From: Bifidobacterium avesanii
Lineage (GTDB): Bacteria; Actinomycetota; Actinomycetes; Actinomycetales; Bifidobacteriaceae
NCBI RefSeq assembly: GCF_009299475.1
Contig: NZ_WBSN01000001.1
Span: forward strand, 1 to 64,000
DNA length: 64,000 bases
Reading direction: 5' to 3'
Below are positions 34,148 through 42,613 of the stretch, piece after piece. Under the pieces are notes generated by a model. That model saw only the letters and a program-made list of their open reading frames with translations. It made no database searches and was not told where the DNA came from. Position 1 is the first letter of the stretch; every line of letters begins with the position of its first letter. A program made the position numbers and the translations under genes.

Positions 34148-35293
34148 GTGGCAGATTATTACGAGGTGTTGGGCGTCGAGCGCACGGCCAGCGAAGAGGA
34201 GATCAAGAAGGCCTATCGCAAGATGAGCCGCAAGTACCATCCGGACATCGCGGGTCCCGAGTTCGAGGACAAGTTCAAGGAGGTCAACGCCGCCTACGAG
34301 GTGCTCTCCGACTCGAACAAGCGCCAGATGTACGATCAGGGCGTCGACCCCAACAACCCGCAGGCCTCGGCCGGGTTCGGCGGCGGCTCGTTCAACATGG
34401 GGGACATGGGCGACATCTTCGGCCAGTTCTTCGGCGGCGGGTTCGGCGGCGCGGGCCAAGGCCCGATCCCGCGCACGCAGCCGGGCCGCGACGCCCTCGC
34501 CTCCGTGGTGATCGACCTCAAGACCGCCGTGTTCGGCGGCGTGGCCCACGCGGAGATCAACACGTTCGCGCTGTGCCAGGAGTGCGGCGGCACCGGCGCG
34601 CAGGCCGGCTCCCAGCCCGTCACCTGCCCCGACTGCAAGGGCCGCGGCTTCGCGCAGAAGGTGGTCCGCACGCTGCTCGGCCAGATGATGACCTCCGCCC
34701 CGTGCGAGCGCTGCGAGGGCCACGGCACCATCATCGAAAAGCCGTGCGCGAGCTGCATGGGCCACGGCCGCGTGCGCGCCAAGCGCTCCGTGGGCGTGAC
34801 CATCCCCGCCGGTATCCGCGACGACTCCCGTCTGCGCCTCGCGTCCCAGGGCGAGGTGGGCGAGGGCGGCGGCGCGGCCGGCGACCTCTACATCGACGTG
34901 CGCATCAAGGCGGACAAGCAGTACACGCGCGACGGCGACGACCTGCACTGCTGGATCCAGGTGCCCATGAGCTGGGCGGTGCTCGGCCACGAACTGACCA
35001 TCGAGACCTTCGACGGACCGCAGAAGATCACCATCCCCGCCGGCTGCCAGCCCGAGGACACCGTCGCGCTGAAGGGCCTCGGCGTCACCAAGCTGCGCAC
35101 GCAGGAGCGCGGCGATCTCGTGGCGCACATCGCCGTCCACATCCCCACCAAGCTCAACGACCGCGAACGCGACCTCATGACCCAGTTCGGTCAGCTGCAC
35201 GATTCCTCCGCCGGCCACGTGGCGCAGAGCAGCAGGCCGCGCAATGCGGGGAAGAAGGGATTCTTCAGCAAATTGAAGGACGCACTGAGCTGA
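34148..35293 (+). CDS. dnaJ: Chaperone protein DnaJ
   Basis: Co-chaperone that delivers substrates to DnaK and stimulates its ATPase. 381 residues. The J-domain ([20 protein letters not shown]) has the HPD motif at YHPDI, followed by a Gly/Phe-rich region ([11 protein letters not shown]), four CxxCxGxG-type zinc motifs ([32 protein letters not shown]), and the C-terminal substrate-binding domains. The start is GTG 34148 with AAGGAAAG upstream. As the hrcA partner it is the DnaJ2-type gene of actinobacteria; dnaK-grpE are elsewhere. Confidence 0.95.
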   Translation: MADYYEVLGVERTASEEEIKKAYRKMSRKYHPDIAGPEFEDKFKEVNAAYEVLSDSNKRQMYDQGVDPNNPQASAGFGGGSFNMGDMGDIFGQFFGGGFGGAGQGPIPRTQPGRDALASVVIDLKTAVFGGVAHAEINTFALCQECGGTGAQAGSQPVTCPDCKGRGFAQKVVRTLLGQMMTSAPCERCEGHGTIIEKPCASCMGHGRVRAKRSVGVTIPAGIRDDSRLRLASQGEVGEGGGAAGDLYIDVRIKADKQYTRDGDDLHCWIQVPMSWAVLGHELTIETFDGPQKITIPAGCQPEDTVALKGLGVTKLRTQERGDLVAHIAVHIPTKLNDRERDLMTQFGQLHDSSAGHVAQSSRPRNAGKKGFFSKLKDALS

Positions 35294-35315
35294 GCATTTG
35301 ATCCGAATCCCCGCC

Positions 35316-35404
35316 CATACACGCGATGGCCGGTGTTATGCAAGCACGCATAACACCGGCCATCGCGTGTATGCGGCTGTTATAGCCATCGCCATAACAG
35401 CCGC
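35316..35404. repeat. Two adjacent palindromes between convergent genes
   Basis: Arms 35316-35341 and 35348-35373 are perfectly complementary over 26 bases with a 6-base loop. GCGGCTGTTAT (35373-35383) and ATAACAGCCGC (35394-35404) form a second stem. They lie between the dnaJ stop and the fructosamine kinase stop (35428), so they may terminate both genes. The first shares GTGTTATGC with the operator at 26656. Confidence 0.75.
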
Positions 35405-35427
35405 TTGAGTCCTTTCCGACCCGGCAA

Positions 35428-36222
35428 TCAGCCCAGCAGTGAGCGCAGCATGGCACGGTACTCGCTCACGTAGCCGCCGCCGAAGAACACGCAGTGCCCG
35501 GCGATGGGGTAGAGCTGCCAGAGGGTGAGGCGGTCCTCGAAGCCCTTCTTGAGCGGGTGCACGGTCTGGTAGCCGTCGAGGATGTTGCTCAGGTAGGACA
35601 TGCCGAACAGGTGAAGCATGGCCAGATCCTCCTCGCGGTGGCCGCCGTGTGCCGCGGGGTCGATGAGCACCGCTTCGGTCTCGCCGTCCGCGCGGTGCGT
35701 CCACATTACGTTGCCGCTCCACAGGTCGCCGTGCACGCGGGCGGGCTTGTCGTCCGCCGCCTTGCCGAGGATCTCCGGCATGGCGGCGATCACCTCGCGC
35801 GTCACCTTGAGGTCATCCGCGTCCAGCGAACCGCGGCGGATGCCCATCTCGACCATCGGGATCAGGCGCCCCTCGGCGTAGTACGTGACCGGATCGGTCC
35901 ACGTGCCGGTGTCCATCGGCACCGGATCCTGCAGCGGGCCGAAGTAGCACGTGCCCTCGTAGCCGGCGGGGGCGGAGCCGAAGTAGTCGGCGCCCGCGTC
36001 GTGCATGTGCGCCAGGGCGGCGCCGAACCGGAACGCGGCGTGCGGCGTGGGGGAGGCCGGCTCCACACGCTCGATGTCCAGATGCCCGTCGGTCCAGCCG
36101 TACACCTCCACCACGCGCGGACCGCCCTGCGACTGCGCCTCGCCGAGCCATTCGAGGCCTCGCCCCTCGCACTCGAAGAATCCCTTGGGCGCGAACGCGC
36201 GCGACTTGCGGTATTGAGCCAT
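35428..36222 (-). CDS. Fructosamine kinase family protein
   Basis: Kinase of the fructosamine/ketosamine-3-kinase family, which phosphorylates sugar adducts on proteins and so starts deglycation. 264 residues. KSRAFAPKGFFECEGRGLEWL is the N-terminal lobe, RVHGDLWSGNVMW holds the catalytic aspartate and following asparagine, and AVLIDPAAHGGHREEDLAML is the metal-binding (DP) block. The start at 36222 has AAGGAGAGGA upstream; the longer frame before it has no family sequence. Convergent with dnaJ and divergent from uppP. Confidence 0.88.
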   Translation of the reverse strand: MAQYRKSRAFAPKGFFECEGRGLEWLGEAQSQGGPRVVEVYGWTDGHLDIERVEPASPTPHAAFRFGAALAHMHDAGADYFGSAPAGYEGTCYFGPLQDPVPMDTGTWTDPVTYYAEGRLIPMVEMGIRRGSLDADDLKVTREVIAAMPEILGKAADDKPARVHGDLWSGNVMWTHRADGETEAVLIDPAAHGGHREEDLAMLHLFGMSYLSNILDGYQTVHPLKKGFEDRLTLWQLYPIAGHCVFFGGGYVSEYRAMLRSLLG

Positions 36223-36341
36223 GTCCTCTCCTTGACGATCCTCGGCGGTCCGACGCCGCCCCCTGCGATTGTAATGCGTTTTGGCAGGCATGGCGCTAGT
36301 CTTAGACACGACTAAGAACCGCTGAATTAGAAGTAGGGGTC

Positions 36342-37274
36342 ATGAATTTCTTCCAAGCCATCTTCCTTGGCATCGTTCAGGCGCTGACCGAGTATCTGCC
36401 GGTCTCCTCCAGCGCGCACATCCGCATCATCGGCGACCTCATGATCGGCTCCGATCCGGGCGCCGCCTTCACCGCCATCATCCAGATCGGCACCGAGCTG
36501 GCCGTGCTGCTGTACTTCCGCCACGACATCATCCGCATCCTCGGCGCGTGGTTCGGCTCCCTGTTCGGCAAGGAGGGCAAGGACTGGAAGTCCCGCCTCG
36601 GCGCGCACAACCGCGACACCCAGATGGGCTGGTACATCATCATCGGCACGCTGCCGATCGTCATCGCCGGCGTCCTGTTCAAGAGCGCCATCGAAACCAC
36701 GCTGCGCAACCTGTGGATCACCGTCACCGTACTCGCCGTGTTCGGCGTGCTGCTGTGGGTCTTCGACGCCCGCGCCAAGCAGGTCAAGACCATGGACCGC
36801 ATGACCGTCAAGGATGCCATCGTCTTCGGCATCGGCCAGATGCTCGCCCTCATCCCCGGCGTCTCCCGCTCCGGCGGCACCATCACCTTCGGCCGCGCGA
36901 TGGGCTACACCCGCGAGGCCGCCGTGCGCGTCGCGTTCCTCATGGCCATTCCGGCCGTGTTCGGCGCCGGCATCCTCGAGACCGTCTCCTCCATCAAGGA
37001 CCTCAACGCCTGCGCCGCGGCCGGCAACGACCCGACCGCCGAGGCGTGCATCAGCGCCGGCACCATGTTCCCGGGCTGGGGCCCGACCATCGCGGCCACC
37101 ATCGTGTCCTTCCTGCTCGGCTACATCGTGATCATCGGCTTCCTCAAGTTCGTGTCCACCTTCTCCTACAAGGCGTTCGCGATCTACCGCATCGTGCTGG
37201 CCGTGATCGTGGCCATCCTGCTGCTCACCGGCGTGCTGTCCCCGGTCGAGGCCACCGCCGCCGCGGGGGCCTGA
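36342..37274 (+). CDS. uppP: Undecaprenyl-diphosphatase
   Basis: Dephosphorylates undecaprenyl pyrophosphate to recycle the lipid carrier of cell-wall synthesis; overproduction confers bacitracin tolerance. 310 residues with about seven or eight helices. The two catalytic motifs are visible: GIVQALTEYLPVSSSAHI near the N-terminus (E-x4-PVSSSAH) and LIPGVSRSGGTI in the middle (PGxSRSG). A loop with two cysteines (AAAGNDPTAEACISAG) follows. AGTAGGGG precedes the start. Closed by a strong terminator. Confidence 0.95.
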   Translation: MNFFQAIFLGIVQALTEYLPVSSSAHIRIIGDLMIGSDPGAAFTAIIQIGTELAVLLYFRHDIIRILGAWFGSLFGKEGKDWKSRLGAHNRDTQMGWYIIIGTLPIVIAGVLFKSAIETTLRNLWITVTVLAVFGVLLWVFDARAKQVKTMDRMTVKDAIVFGIGQMLALIPGVSRSGGTITFGRAMGYTREAAVRVAFLMAIPAVFGAGILETVSSIKDLNACAAAGNDPTAEACISAGTMFPGWGPTIAATIVSFLLGYIVIIGFLKFVSTFSYKAFAIYRIVLAVIVAILLLTGVLSPVEATAAAGA

Positions 37275-37303
37275 GCCAGGGGCCGGTCCGCGTCCAGAAC
37301 CAA

Positions 37304-37354
37304 CAAACAGGGGTTTGAACCGCTCATGCACGCGGTTCAGACCCCTGTTTTCAC
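37304..37354 (+). terminator. Terminator of uppP
   Basis: AACAGGGGTTTGAACCGC (about 37306-37323) pairs with GCGGTTCAGACCCCTGTT (about 37332-37349), followed by TTT. It is a long, stable stem. Confidence 0.85.
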
Positions 37355-37362
37355 ATCCGGTG

Positions 37363-37480
37363 CGATTTCTGACCTGACCGGCGCCGAAAGACGGCCATTC
37401 GCCCCTCGCGGTTCGGCCATTTTTCGCCGTTGCCCATCGTCAAAACGGCTTTGTTGTCCGCCGCGTTAGGTCAGAAATCG
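37363..37480. repeat. 118-bp palindromic element, copy 3 (diverged interior)
   Basis: Ends CGATTTCTGACCT (37363-37375) and AGGTCAGAAATCG (37468-37480), exactly 118 bases like the copies at 18141 and 23760. The interior differs strongly from those copies. It lies between the uppP terminator and the stop of the PAC2 gene. Confidence 0.75.
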
Positions 37481-37491
37481 AAGGAGCGGCC

Positions 37492-38322
37492 TCACTGTCC
37501 GCTGATGTCGCGCAAAAACGCCTCCGCCTCCTGCGCGATATCGTTGCCGGTGGTCTCGGACATCCTGTCGGACAGCTTCTCCTGCTCGCGCGTGTCCATC
37601 TCGACCTCCAAATGGCGCACGTAGTCGCCGAGCTCGTCGTTGCAGCGGACGAGCAGGCTGGCCTGCGCCTTCCACTGCGCGGCCTTCTTGGGCAGATCGC
37701 CCTCCTCGAGGTCCACGCCGATCGTGTCCGACAGCTTCCTCAGCAGCGCCAGCGTGGCCTGCGCGCAGTCATCGCCGCTCAGGTACTGCGGGATGGAGAC
37801 CCACATGGACGCGGTGGGGAAGCCATGGTCGTGGGCAACCTGGTCGAGCACGGTGGGGATGCCGATCGGGCCGGTGTAGTCGTCCTCGCCGACGTCCACG
37901 GTGTTGTAGCCGCCGGTCGTCACGTCGACGGGCAGGGGACGGGTGTGCGGGCAGTCGGCGAACATGGAGCCGAGGCTGATCACCATGTCGGCGTCGCAGT
38001 CCTCGGCGAAGTGCAGGCTGCGGTGGCAGAACTCAAGCCAGCGGTAGTTGGGCTCGGGGCCAATTTCCACGATGAGCGAGTGCGACTCGTCCACCTTGAC
38101 CTGATAGACGGTGGTCTCCGGCCACACGATGCTGCGGCGTCCGTTCATGGCGCAGAGCATGGGACGGGAAGTCTGGTAGTCGTAGAAGCCGGCGCAGCAG
38201 ATCTTGCCGACCTCCTGGGACTCGTACGTGTCGATGAGATGGCGCGCGACGTTGGTGGCCGCCTGGCAGGCGTCGTTCCATCCCGCGAAGGCGCTGACCA
38301 TCACGCAACTGGGCTTCGTCAT
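37492..38322 (-). CDS. PAC2 family protein
   Basis: A 276-residue member of the PAC2 (proteasome assembly chaperone-like) family common in actinobacteria. The opening SCVMVSAFAGWNDACQAATN is the family signature, with later MVISLGSMFADCPHTRPLPV and GIPTVLDQVAHDHGFPTAS. The C-terminal segment after residue 215 is a charged helix with coiled-coil character. Its function is unknown; bifidobacteria keep it even though a proteasome role is not established. Start ATG 38322; a GTG at 38337 is possible, the GGGAGG site lying 16 and 1 bases from them respectively, neither ideal. Confidence 0.85.
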   Translation of the reverse strand: MTKPSCVMVSAFAGWNDACQAATNVARHLIDTYESQEVGKICCAGFYDYQTSRPMLCAMNGRRSIVWPETTVYQVKVDESHSLIVEIGPEPNYRWLEFCHRSLHFAEDCDADMVISLGSMFADCPHTRPLPVDVTTGGYNTVDVGEDDYTGPIGIPTVLDQVAHDHGFPTASMWVSIPQYLSGDDCAQATLALLRKLSDTIGVDLEEGDLPKKAAQWKAQASLLVRCNDELGDYVRHLEVEMDTREQEKLSDRMSETTGNDIAQEAEAFLRDISGQ

Positions 38323-38451
38323 ATGTTCTTCACTCACGCCTCCCAGTGTAACGGGACGGTGTTGCGGGCGGGACGCCAATCCGCCGTAGGCGTGAAACGC
38401 CGGAATCCGGCGCTGCGGAGCCCGTGCGGCATCTACGCGACACGCCCATGT

Positions 38452-38479
38452 TTGCAAATCACAGGGATGTCGTTATAGT
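38452..38479 (+). promoter_or_regulatory. Promoter of the tRNA operon
   Basis: TTGCAA (38452-38457) and TATAGT (38474-38479) are spaced by 16 bases, 41 bases before the first tRNA. Confidence 0.6.
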
Positions 38480-38520
38480 AGTTACTCGTGCTTCGGCGGA
38501 AGGAATTCCGTTGTGCCTTC

Positions 38521-38593
38521 GCGGACATAGCTTAGTTGGTAAAGCGCAACCTTGCCAAGGTTGAGACCGCGGGTTCGAGTCCCGTTGTCCGCT
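38521..38593 (+). tRNA. tRNA-Gly(GCC)
   Basis: 73-base cloverleaf. Acceptor GCGGACA pairs with TGTCCGC, discriminator T, anticodon GCC in loop TTGCCAA, T-loop GTTCGAG. CCA is not encoded. First of five tRNA genes. Confidence 0.97.
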
Positions 38594-38621
38594 CTAGGTC
38601 CGATGAGTTGACAGACCTTAC

Positions 38622-38692
38622 GGTGGGTTAGCCAAGCGGTTAGGCAGCGGCCTGCAAAGCCGTATAGACGAGTTCGACTCTCGTACCCACCT
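38622..38692 (+). tRNA. tRNA-Cys(GCA)
   Basis: 71-base cloverleaf. Acceptor GGTGGGT pairs with ACCCACC; the discriminator T is typical of tRNA-Cys. Anticodon GCA in loop CTGCAAA. Confidence 0.96.
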
Positions 38693-38733
38693 CTCGGACG
38701 GGCGGAGTTATCCGTGCCGACGACCAAGGACCT

Positions 38734-38805
38734 GGGCGGTTGGCGCAGAGGTAGCGCACTTCCCTGACACGGAAGGGGTCACAAGTTCGAATCTTGTATC
38801 GCCCA
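38734..38805 (+). tRNA. tRNA-Val(GAC)
   Basis: 72-base cloverleaf. Acceptor GGGCGGT pairs with ATCGCCC (one G-U), discriminator A, anticodon GAC in loop CTGACAC. Confidence 0.95.
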
Positions 38806-38833
38806 CTCGTATAACTGAACACCGATTGATTTC

Positions 38834-38906
38834 GGGCGATTGGCGCAGCGGCTAGCGCACTTCGTTCACACCGAAGGGGTCGTAGGTTCGATTCCTACAT
38901 CGCCCA
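38834..38906 (+). tRNA. tRNA-Val(CAC)
   Basis: 73-base cloverleaf. Acceptor GGGCGAT pairs with ATCGCCC, discriminator A, anticodon CAC in loop TTCACAC. Similar to the preceding tRNA-Val, suggesting duplication. Confidence 0.95.
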
Positions 38907-38937
38907 CTGAATCCCGCTTCTCACGGCGGGATTCTTT

Positions 38938-39010
38938 GCGGACATAGCTTAGTTGGTAAAGCGCAACCTTGCCAAGGTTGAGACCGCGGGTCCGAGTCCC
39001 GTTGTCCGCT
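38938..39010 (+). tRNA. tRNA-Gly(GCC), second copy with T-loop change
   Basis: Identical to the copy at 38521 except for one base: T to C at 38992, which changes the T-loop from GTTCGAG to GTCCGAG. That is position 55, normally U and modified to pseudouridine by TruB, and it contacts the D-loop. The rest of the cloverleaf is intact, so the tRNA may fold less stably. Confidence 0.93.
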
Positions 39011-39020
39011 CCGATTGCGA

Positions 39021-39056
39021 TAAAGGCCTTTCCCAGTGCGGAAAGGCCTTTATTCG
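39021..39056 (+). terminator. Terminator of the tRNA operon
   Basis: TAAAGGCCTTTCC (39021-39033) and GGAAAGGCCTTTA (39040-39052) form a perfect 13-base stem with a 6-base loop, followed by TTCGTATT. Confidence 0.9.
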
Positions 39057-39404
39057 TATTGGCCCGCCTGCACCCGAAGGGGACCGGAATGCACCCGCGC
39101 GTCCGAGTCCCCTCCACCCGATCACAATGCATGGGAATGCACGTGCGCCGTTTTTGGACGGGGAGCGGGCGCTCCCTGTCCGACGTCGACGAAAATGGCT
39201 TTATTCCGCGGATTGCACGGCCTCTGGACAGGGGAGTGGGCGCTCCCCGTCCGCACACCCGCTCCCGGTCCGGGATAAGGTGGGGGCCCGACACATCACG
39301 GCAAGCTGTCGATCGGGCGTGCGCGACCAACCGCCGCTCGGATAGAGTGCTGATCAGCGCCCGGTTCCATCCCGGAGGGCACGAGCGAGCAAGGAGGCTT
39401 GACC
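39057..39404. other. Gene-free stretch with two copies of a GGAC hairpin
   Basis: No convincing gene. Two similar stem-loops occur at 39156-39181 and 39226-39252, each built from GGAC-GGGGAG facing CTCCC-GTCC around a GGGCG loop. A ribosome site (AAGGAGG, 39391-39397) at the right end belongs to the next gene. Confidence 0.5.
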
Positions 39405-40208
39405 ATGACGGCACTGATGGTATTGACGGGCGCCGAACGCTGCTTCATCTACTGGCTGGCCTACGCGTTCGTCGGCTGGGCGTGGGAGACCGGTCTGAGC
39501 GTGGTACTGCGCAGGCGGTTCGAGGACCGGGGCGTGCTCAACGGCCCACTGTGCCCGATCTACGGCTTCGGCGGGCTGCTGGCCGTCGCGATGCTCGGCG
39601 ACGTATCGAATCCGGTGGCGCTGTTCCTGTCGTGCGGCGTGCTGGCGTGCACGCTGGAATATCTGTCGTCGTGGGCGATCGAGGCGCTGTTCCACGTGCG
39701 GCTGTGGGATTACACCGGCAAGCCGTTCAACATCAACGGACGCGTGTATCTCAACGGTTTTCTGGCGTTCGGCGCGGGCGCGACCGCCGTGGTCATGGTG
39801 GTGCAGCCGTGGATGGCCGGGATCGTGGAGTCATGGCCGCCGCTCGTGCTGCATCTGGTGGCCGGGCTGCTGTGCGCGGCCACGCTGGCGGACGCGGCGG
39901 TCACCGTGGCGGGGCTCGTGAGCTTCGACACGCGCCTTGGCCGTGTGGCCGAGGACCTGAAGGAACTCAAGCTCGAGCAGATCCGCGGCATCGACGACCG
40001 GATCACCGCCGCGGACGAGCAGTGGGAGCGCCGCATGGCCGAGGCGCGCTCCGATCTGGAAACCGCGAGCGAGGAGGCCCGCGGGCGCATCCGGGGCACG
40101 CTGAACTGGCAGCAGCGCCGACTCATCCGCATCTTCCCGACCCTCACGTCCTCCCGCGACGCCGGGCTCGCCGAACGCATCCGCGCGCTGCTCGAACGCC
40201 GCCGCTGA
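39405..40208 (+). CDS. CmpB-type (DUF1113) membrane protein, putative ABC transporter permease
   Basis: A 267-residue membrane protein with about five helices in residues 12-175 and a charged C-terminal coiled-coil (DLKELKLEQIRGIDDRITAA, then a basic RRIR-type tail). FVGWAWETGLSVVLRRRFEDRGVLNGPLCPIYG is split by helices and matches the family's conserved W-E and R-G-x-L-x-G-P-x-x-P-I-Y-G block. Annotated in databases as a putative ABC permease, but biochemical evidence is lacking. ATG 39405 follows AAGGAGG by 7 bases. It lies upstream of a two-component system. Confidence 0.8.
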   Translation: MTALMVLTGAERCFIYWLAYAFVGWAWETGLSVVLRRRFEDRGVLNGPLCPIYGFGGLLAVAMLGDVSNPVALFLSCGVLACTLEYLSSWAIEALFHVRLWDYTGKPFNINGRVYLNGFLAFGAGATAVVMVVQPWMAGIVESWPPLVLHLVAGLLCAATLADAAVTVAGLVSFDTRLGRVAEDLKELKLEQIRGIDDRITAADEQWERRMAEARSDLETASEEARGRIRGTLNWQQRRLIRIFPTLTSSRDAGLAERIRALLERRR

Positions 40209-40262
40209 GCCGGCGTAGTCCCGCGGACGACGGCGCTCCGCGACACGCCGCAACGCACGCCA

Positions 40263-40277
40263 TACGATGGAGGCATG
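40263..40277 (+). promoter_or_regulatory. Leaderless-type promoter of the response regulator at 40275
   Basis: TACGAT (40263-40268) lies 6 bases before ATG 40275, with GGAGGC between. The spacing suits a transcript starting at the initiation codon and is the same as at 21661-21675. Confidence 0.4.
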
Positions 40278-41018
40278 AGCACGCAATCGGCATTTCCGTC
40301 CGGCCGCACGTCGACCAAGGCGAACGCGACGGGAAAACGGACCGTCGGCATCGTGGACAACGACCCGTTCACCCTGTCGGCGCTGCGCGACGTGGTCGAG
40401 CGGATGCTCGGCTACCGGGTATGTTGGGCGGAACGTTCGGCGATCACCGCGCTCGGCCTGTGCGGGGACCCGGCGACCGCCCCGGACGTGCTGCTCACCG
40501 ACGTGATGATGCCCGACATGTCCGGACTCACGCTGTGCCGTCTGGTGCGCAGCCGCACGGCGGACATCCCGGTGCTCGCGATCACGTCGTACAACCTCGA
40601 CGTGTACGCCGCCAAGGCGCGCGACGCCGGCGCGCAGGGCATCGTGAACAAGGACGATCCCGCGGTGATCACGGCTGCGATATCCGCCGTGGCGAACGGC
40701 ATGACATGGCCGTACCGGGGCGGCGGAGGCTCCGACGGCGGGCGCGCATGGACCACGGTCACCTTTCCCACGGCAACGCAGGCTCATGCGCGGGTGTCGG
40801 TGAGCGACGCGCAACGGGCGATTGCCTCGCTCACCGCGCGCGAGCTGGAGGTGGTGCGTCTCACGTGCGAGACGCTGGCTCCGTTCGGAGACATCGCCGT
40901 CAGACTCGACTGCGCCGAATCGACGGTGAAGACGCTCGCCAGGCGCGCATACCGCAAGCTCGGTGTCACCAGCCGGCGTGAACTCATGGCCCTGTGGGCG
41001 GAAGGACTGCTCTCATGA
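40275..41018 (+). CDS. Response regulator, LuxR/NarL family
   Basis: 247 residues. The receiver domain (about 22-145) has VGIVDNDPFTLSAL with the acidic pair, LLTDVMMPDMSG with the phospho-acceptor Asp, and VNKDDP with the conserved lysine. A linker leads to a LuxR helix-turn-helix (SLTARELEVVRLTCETLAPF, then CAESTVKTLARRAYRKLGV). It shares opening and organisation with the frameshifted regulator at 21673. Its stop overlaps the kinase start by ATGA. Likely targets are the neighbouring membrane protein and lipoproteins. Confidence 0.9.
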   Translation: MSTQSAFPSGRTSTKANATGKRTVGIVDNDPFTLSALRDVVERMLGYRVCWAERSAITALGLCGDPATAPDVLLTDVMMPDMSGLTLCRLVRSRTADIPVLAITSYNLDVYAAKARDAGAQGIVNKDDPAVITAAISAVANGMTWPYRGGGGSDGGRAWTTVTFPTATQAHARVSVSDAQRAIASLTARELEVVRLTCETLAPFGDIAVRLDCAESTVKTLARRAYRKLGVTSRRELMALWAEGLLS

Positions 41019-42475
41019 ACGCACATCCCATGACAGCGAAGGGCGATGCGAACGATCATGCGAAGAACATCGTGCCGATCACCGCGTCCAAGCCGACGCC
41101 CGCGAAGACGAAGACAACGGCAACGACGGCGTCCGGCGACGGGGGAGCGACGCGGCATGCGTCCGGTCGCCCGCACGGTCTGGCCGACATGCCGCTCCGG
41201 TGGGCCCGCCGCGCCGCGGGCCTGCTGGCCGCGACCCTGCGCGCCAACTGGTGGTGCGCCGCGCTGGCCGCCGCGGGACTCGCGTGGGAGGTGTGGCACG
41301 TATTCGGCGACCCGCTGCGCACCTACTATTTCTTCTACAATGAGCATCTGCTGACGCTCACGATCGTGTTCGGCGCGACGCTCATGCTCGGTCTGCCTCT
41401 GGCGCCGAAGTACGCGTCCGTCGCGGTGATGGCGCTGGGCGCGCTGTGGGTCGGCATGATGCCGTATTCCACGTCCGTCGCCATGATCGTGGGCGTGACG
41501 GCCGCCGCCGGCGCACTGGCCTATCTCAAGCCGCGCTGGGCCATGGCCGCCACGGGCGTGTGGTCGGTGGCGATCCTATGGGCGTATTACCGGAGGTCCC
41601 GTGAATTCCGCACGAGCGGAACGGATTTCGACTACTACTGCATGCTGCTCATCGCATGCGTGGTGACCGCCTGCTGCGTTGGCATGACGATCGGCTGGCG
41701 GCGGCAGGCGCGGGCCATGGCCGACGAGCAGGTGGAGCGCCGGCGCGCGGAACAGGCGCTGGCACGCAAGCGGCGCAACGAGACGATTGCGAAGAACATC
41801 CATGATTCGCTCACGGGGAACCTGTCGTACATCGCGCTGCTGGCCCAACGCGAGCTGGCGCGCATGGAAGCCGACGACGCCGGCAAACCCGGTCCGAACG
41901 ACCCGGCGTACGAGACGTGGCGGAGCGTGGAGCGCAACGCGAGCGATGCCCTGCGCGGGGTGCGGCGGGTGATCGGCCTGCTGGACGCGGACGATTCGGG
42001 CGCGCACGGCGGCACAGCGGACGAACGTTCGTTCGAAGGCATCATGCGCCTTGCCGAACCGAAGCTGGACGATCTGGGCATCCACGGCAAAACGGTGATT
42101 CTGAACCGATCCGGCGGCACGAAGCCCGACGGGGAACGGCTGGAGGCGGCCCACGCGCTCGTGGAGGAACTGTACGCGAACCTGATGCGGCATTGCGAAC
42201 CGGGGGAGCACGCGTACTTCCTGCGCGTCGAGGTAGCCGACGAAGGCACGACCATAGCCGAGGCCAACGCGATGCGCCCCGACGAGGAACATGAGCGGGA
42301 CGGCACGGCCCGACTGCCCGAATCCGGCACCGGTCTGGTCCGTCACGCGCGGACGATCCAGCGTCTCGGCGGCACATGCGACTGGCGCGCCGACGGCGGC
42401 GAATGGCTGCTTTCCGCGTTCATCCCGGCCGGTGAGGACGATGCGACCGAAACGTCCTTGATATCATCCCGCTGA
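41015..42475 (+). CDS. Sensor histidine kinase (NarX/DesK-like)
   Basis: 486 residues. A polar, alanine/threonine-rich N-terminus of about 70 residues comes before several transmembrane helices (about 76-235), a basic coiled linker, and a HisKA_3 helix with the phospho-histidine in AKNIHDSLTGNLSYI. The ATPase domain shows an N-box-like VEELYANLMRHCEPGEHAY and the glycine box ESGTGLVRHARTIQRLGG. It starts within the stop of the regulator (ATGA). The tandem lipoproteins follow after about 140 bases. Confidence 0.88.
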   Translation: MNAHPMTAKGDANDHAKNIVPITASKPTPAKTKTTATTASGDGGATRHASGRPHGLADMPLRWARRAAGLLAATLRANWWCAALAAAGLAWEVWHVFGDPLRTYYFFYNEHLLTLTIVFGATLMLGLPLAPKYASVAVMALGALWVGMMPYSTSVAMIVGVTAAAGALAYLKPRWAMAATGVWSVAILWAYYRRSREFRTSGTDFDYYCMLLIACVVTACCVGMTIGWRRQARAMADEQVERRRAEQALARKRRNETIAKNIHDSLTGNLSYIALLAQRELARMEADDAGKPGPNDPAYETWRSVERNASDALRGVRRVIGLLDADDSGAHGGTADERSFEGIMRLAEPKLDDLGIHGKTVILNRSGGTKPDGERLEAAHALVEELYANLMRHCEPGEHAYFLRVEVADEGTTIAEANAMRPDEEHERDGTARLPESGTGLVRHARTIQRLGGTCDWRADGGEWLLSAFIPAGEDDATETSLISSR

Positions 42476-42613
42476 GCGAGGTCCGAGGCGCGGCTCGCTT
42501 GTCGTCCGGGGGACTACGGGCGCGGTCCGACGCACGGCGCGGAACCCATACGCTGGAAGCAAGGGAAGGCGCGAATCGTCATCCGGAACCGGCACACCAC
42601 GGAGGTGATCATC

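Noticed and set aside
38521..39010. Possible open frames through the tRNA cluster
   Set aside because: The sequence folds into five complete tRNA cloverleaves with a promoter and terminator; protein frames here are incidental.
15312..39252. A CRISPR array or other regularly spaced repeat
   Set aside because: The repeated elements are palindromic, few, unevenly placed and in different gaps; no repeat-spacer series exists.
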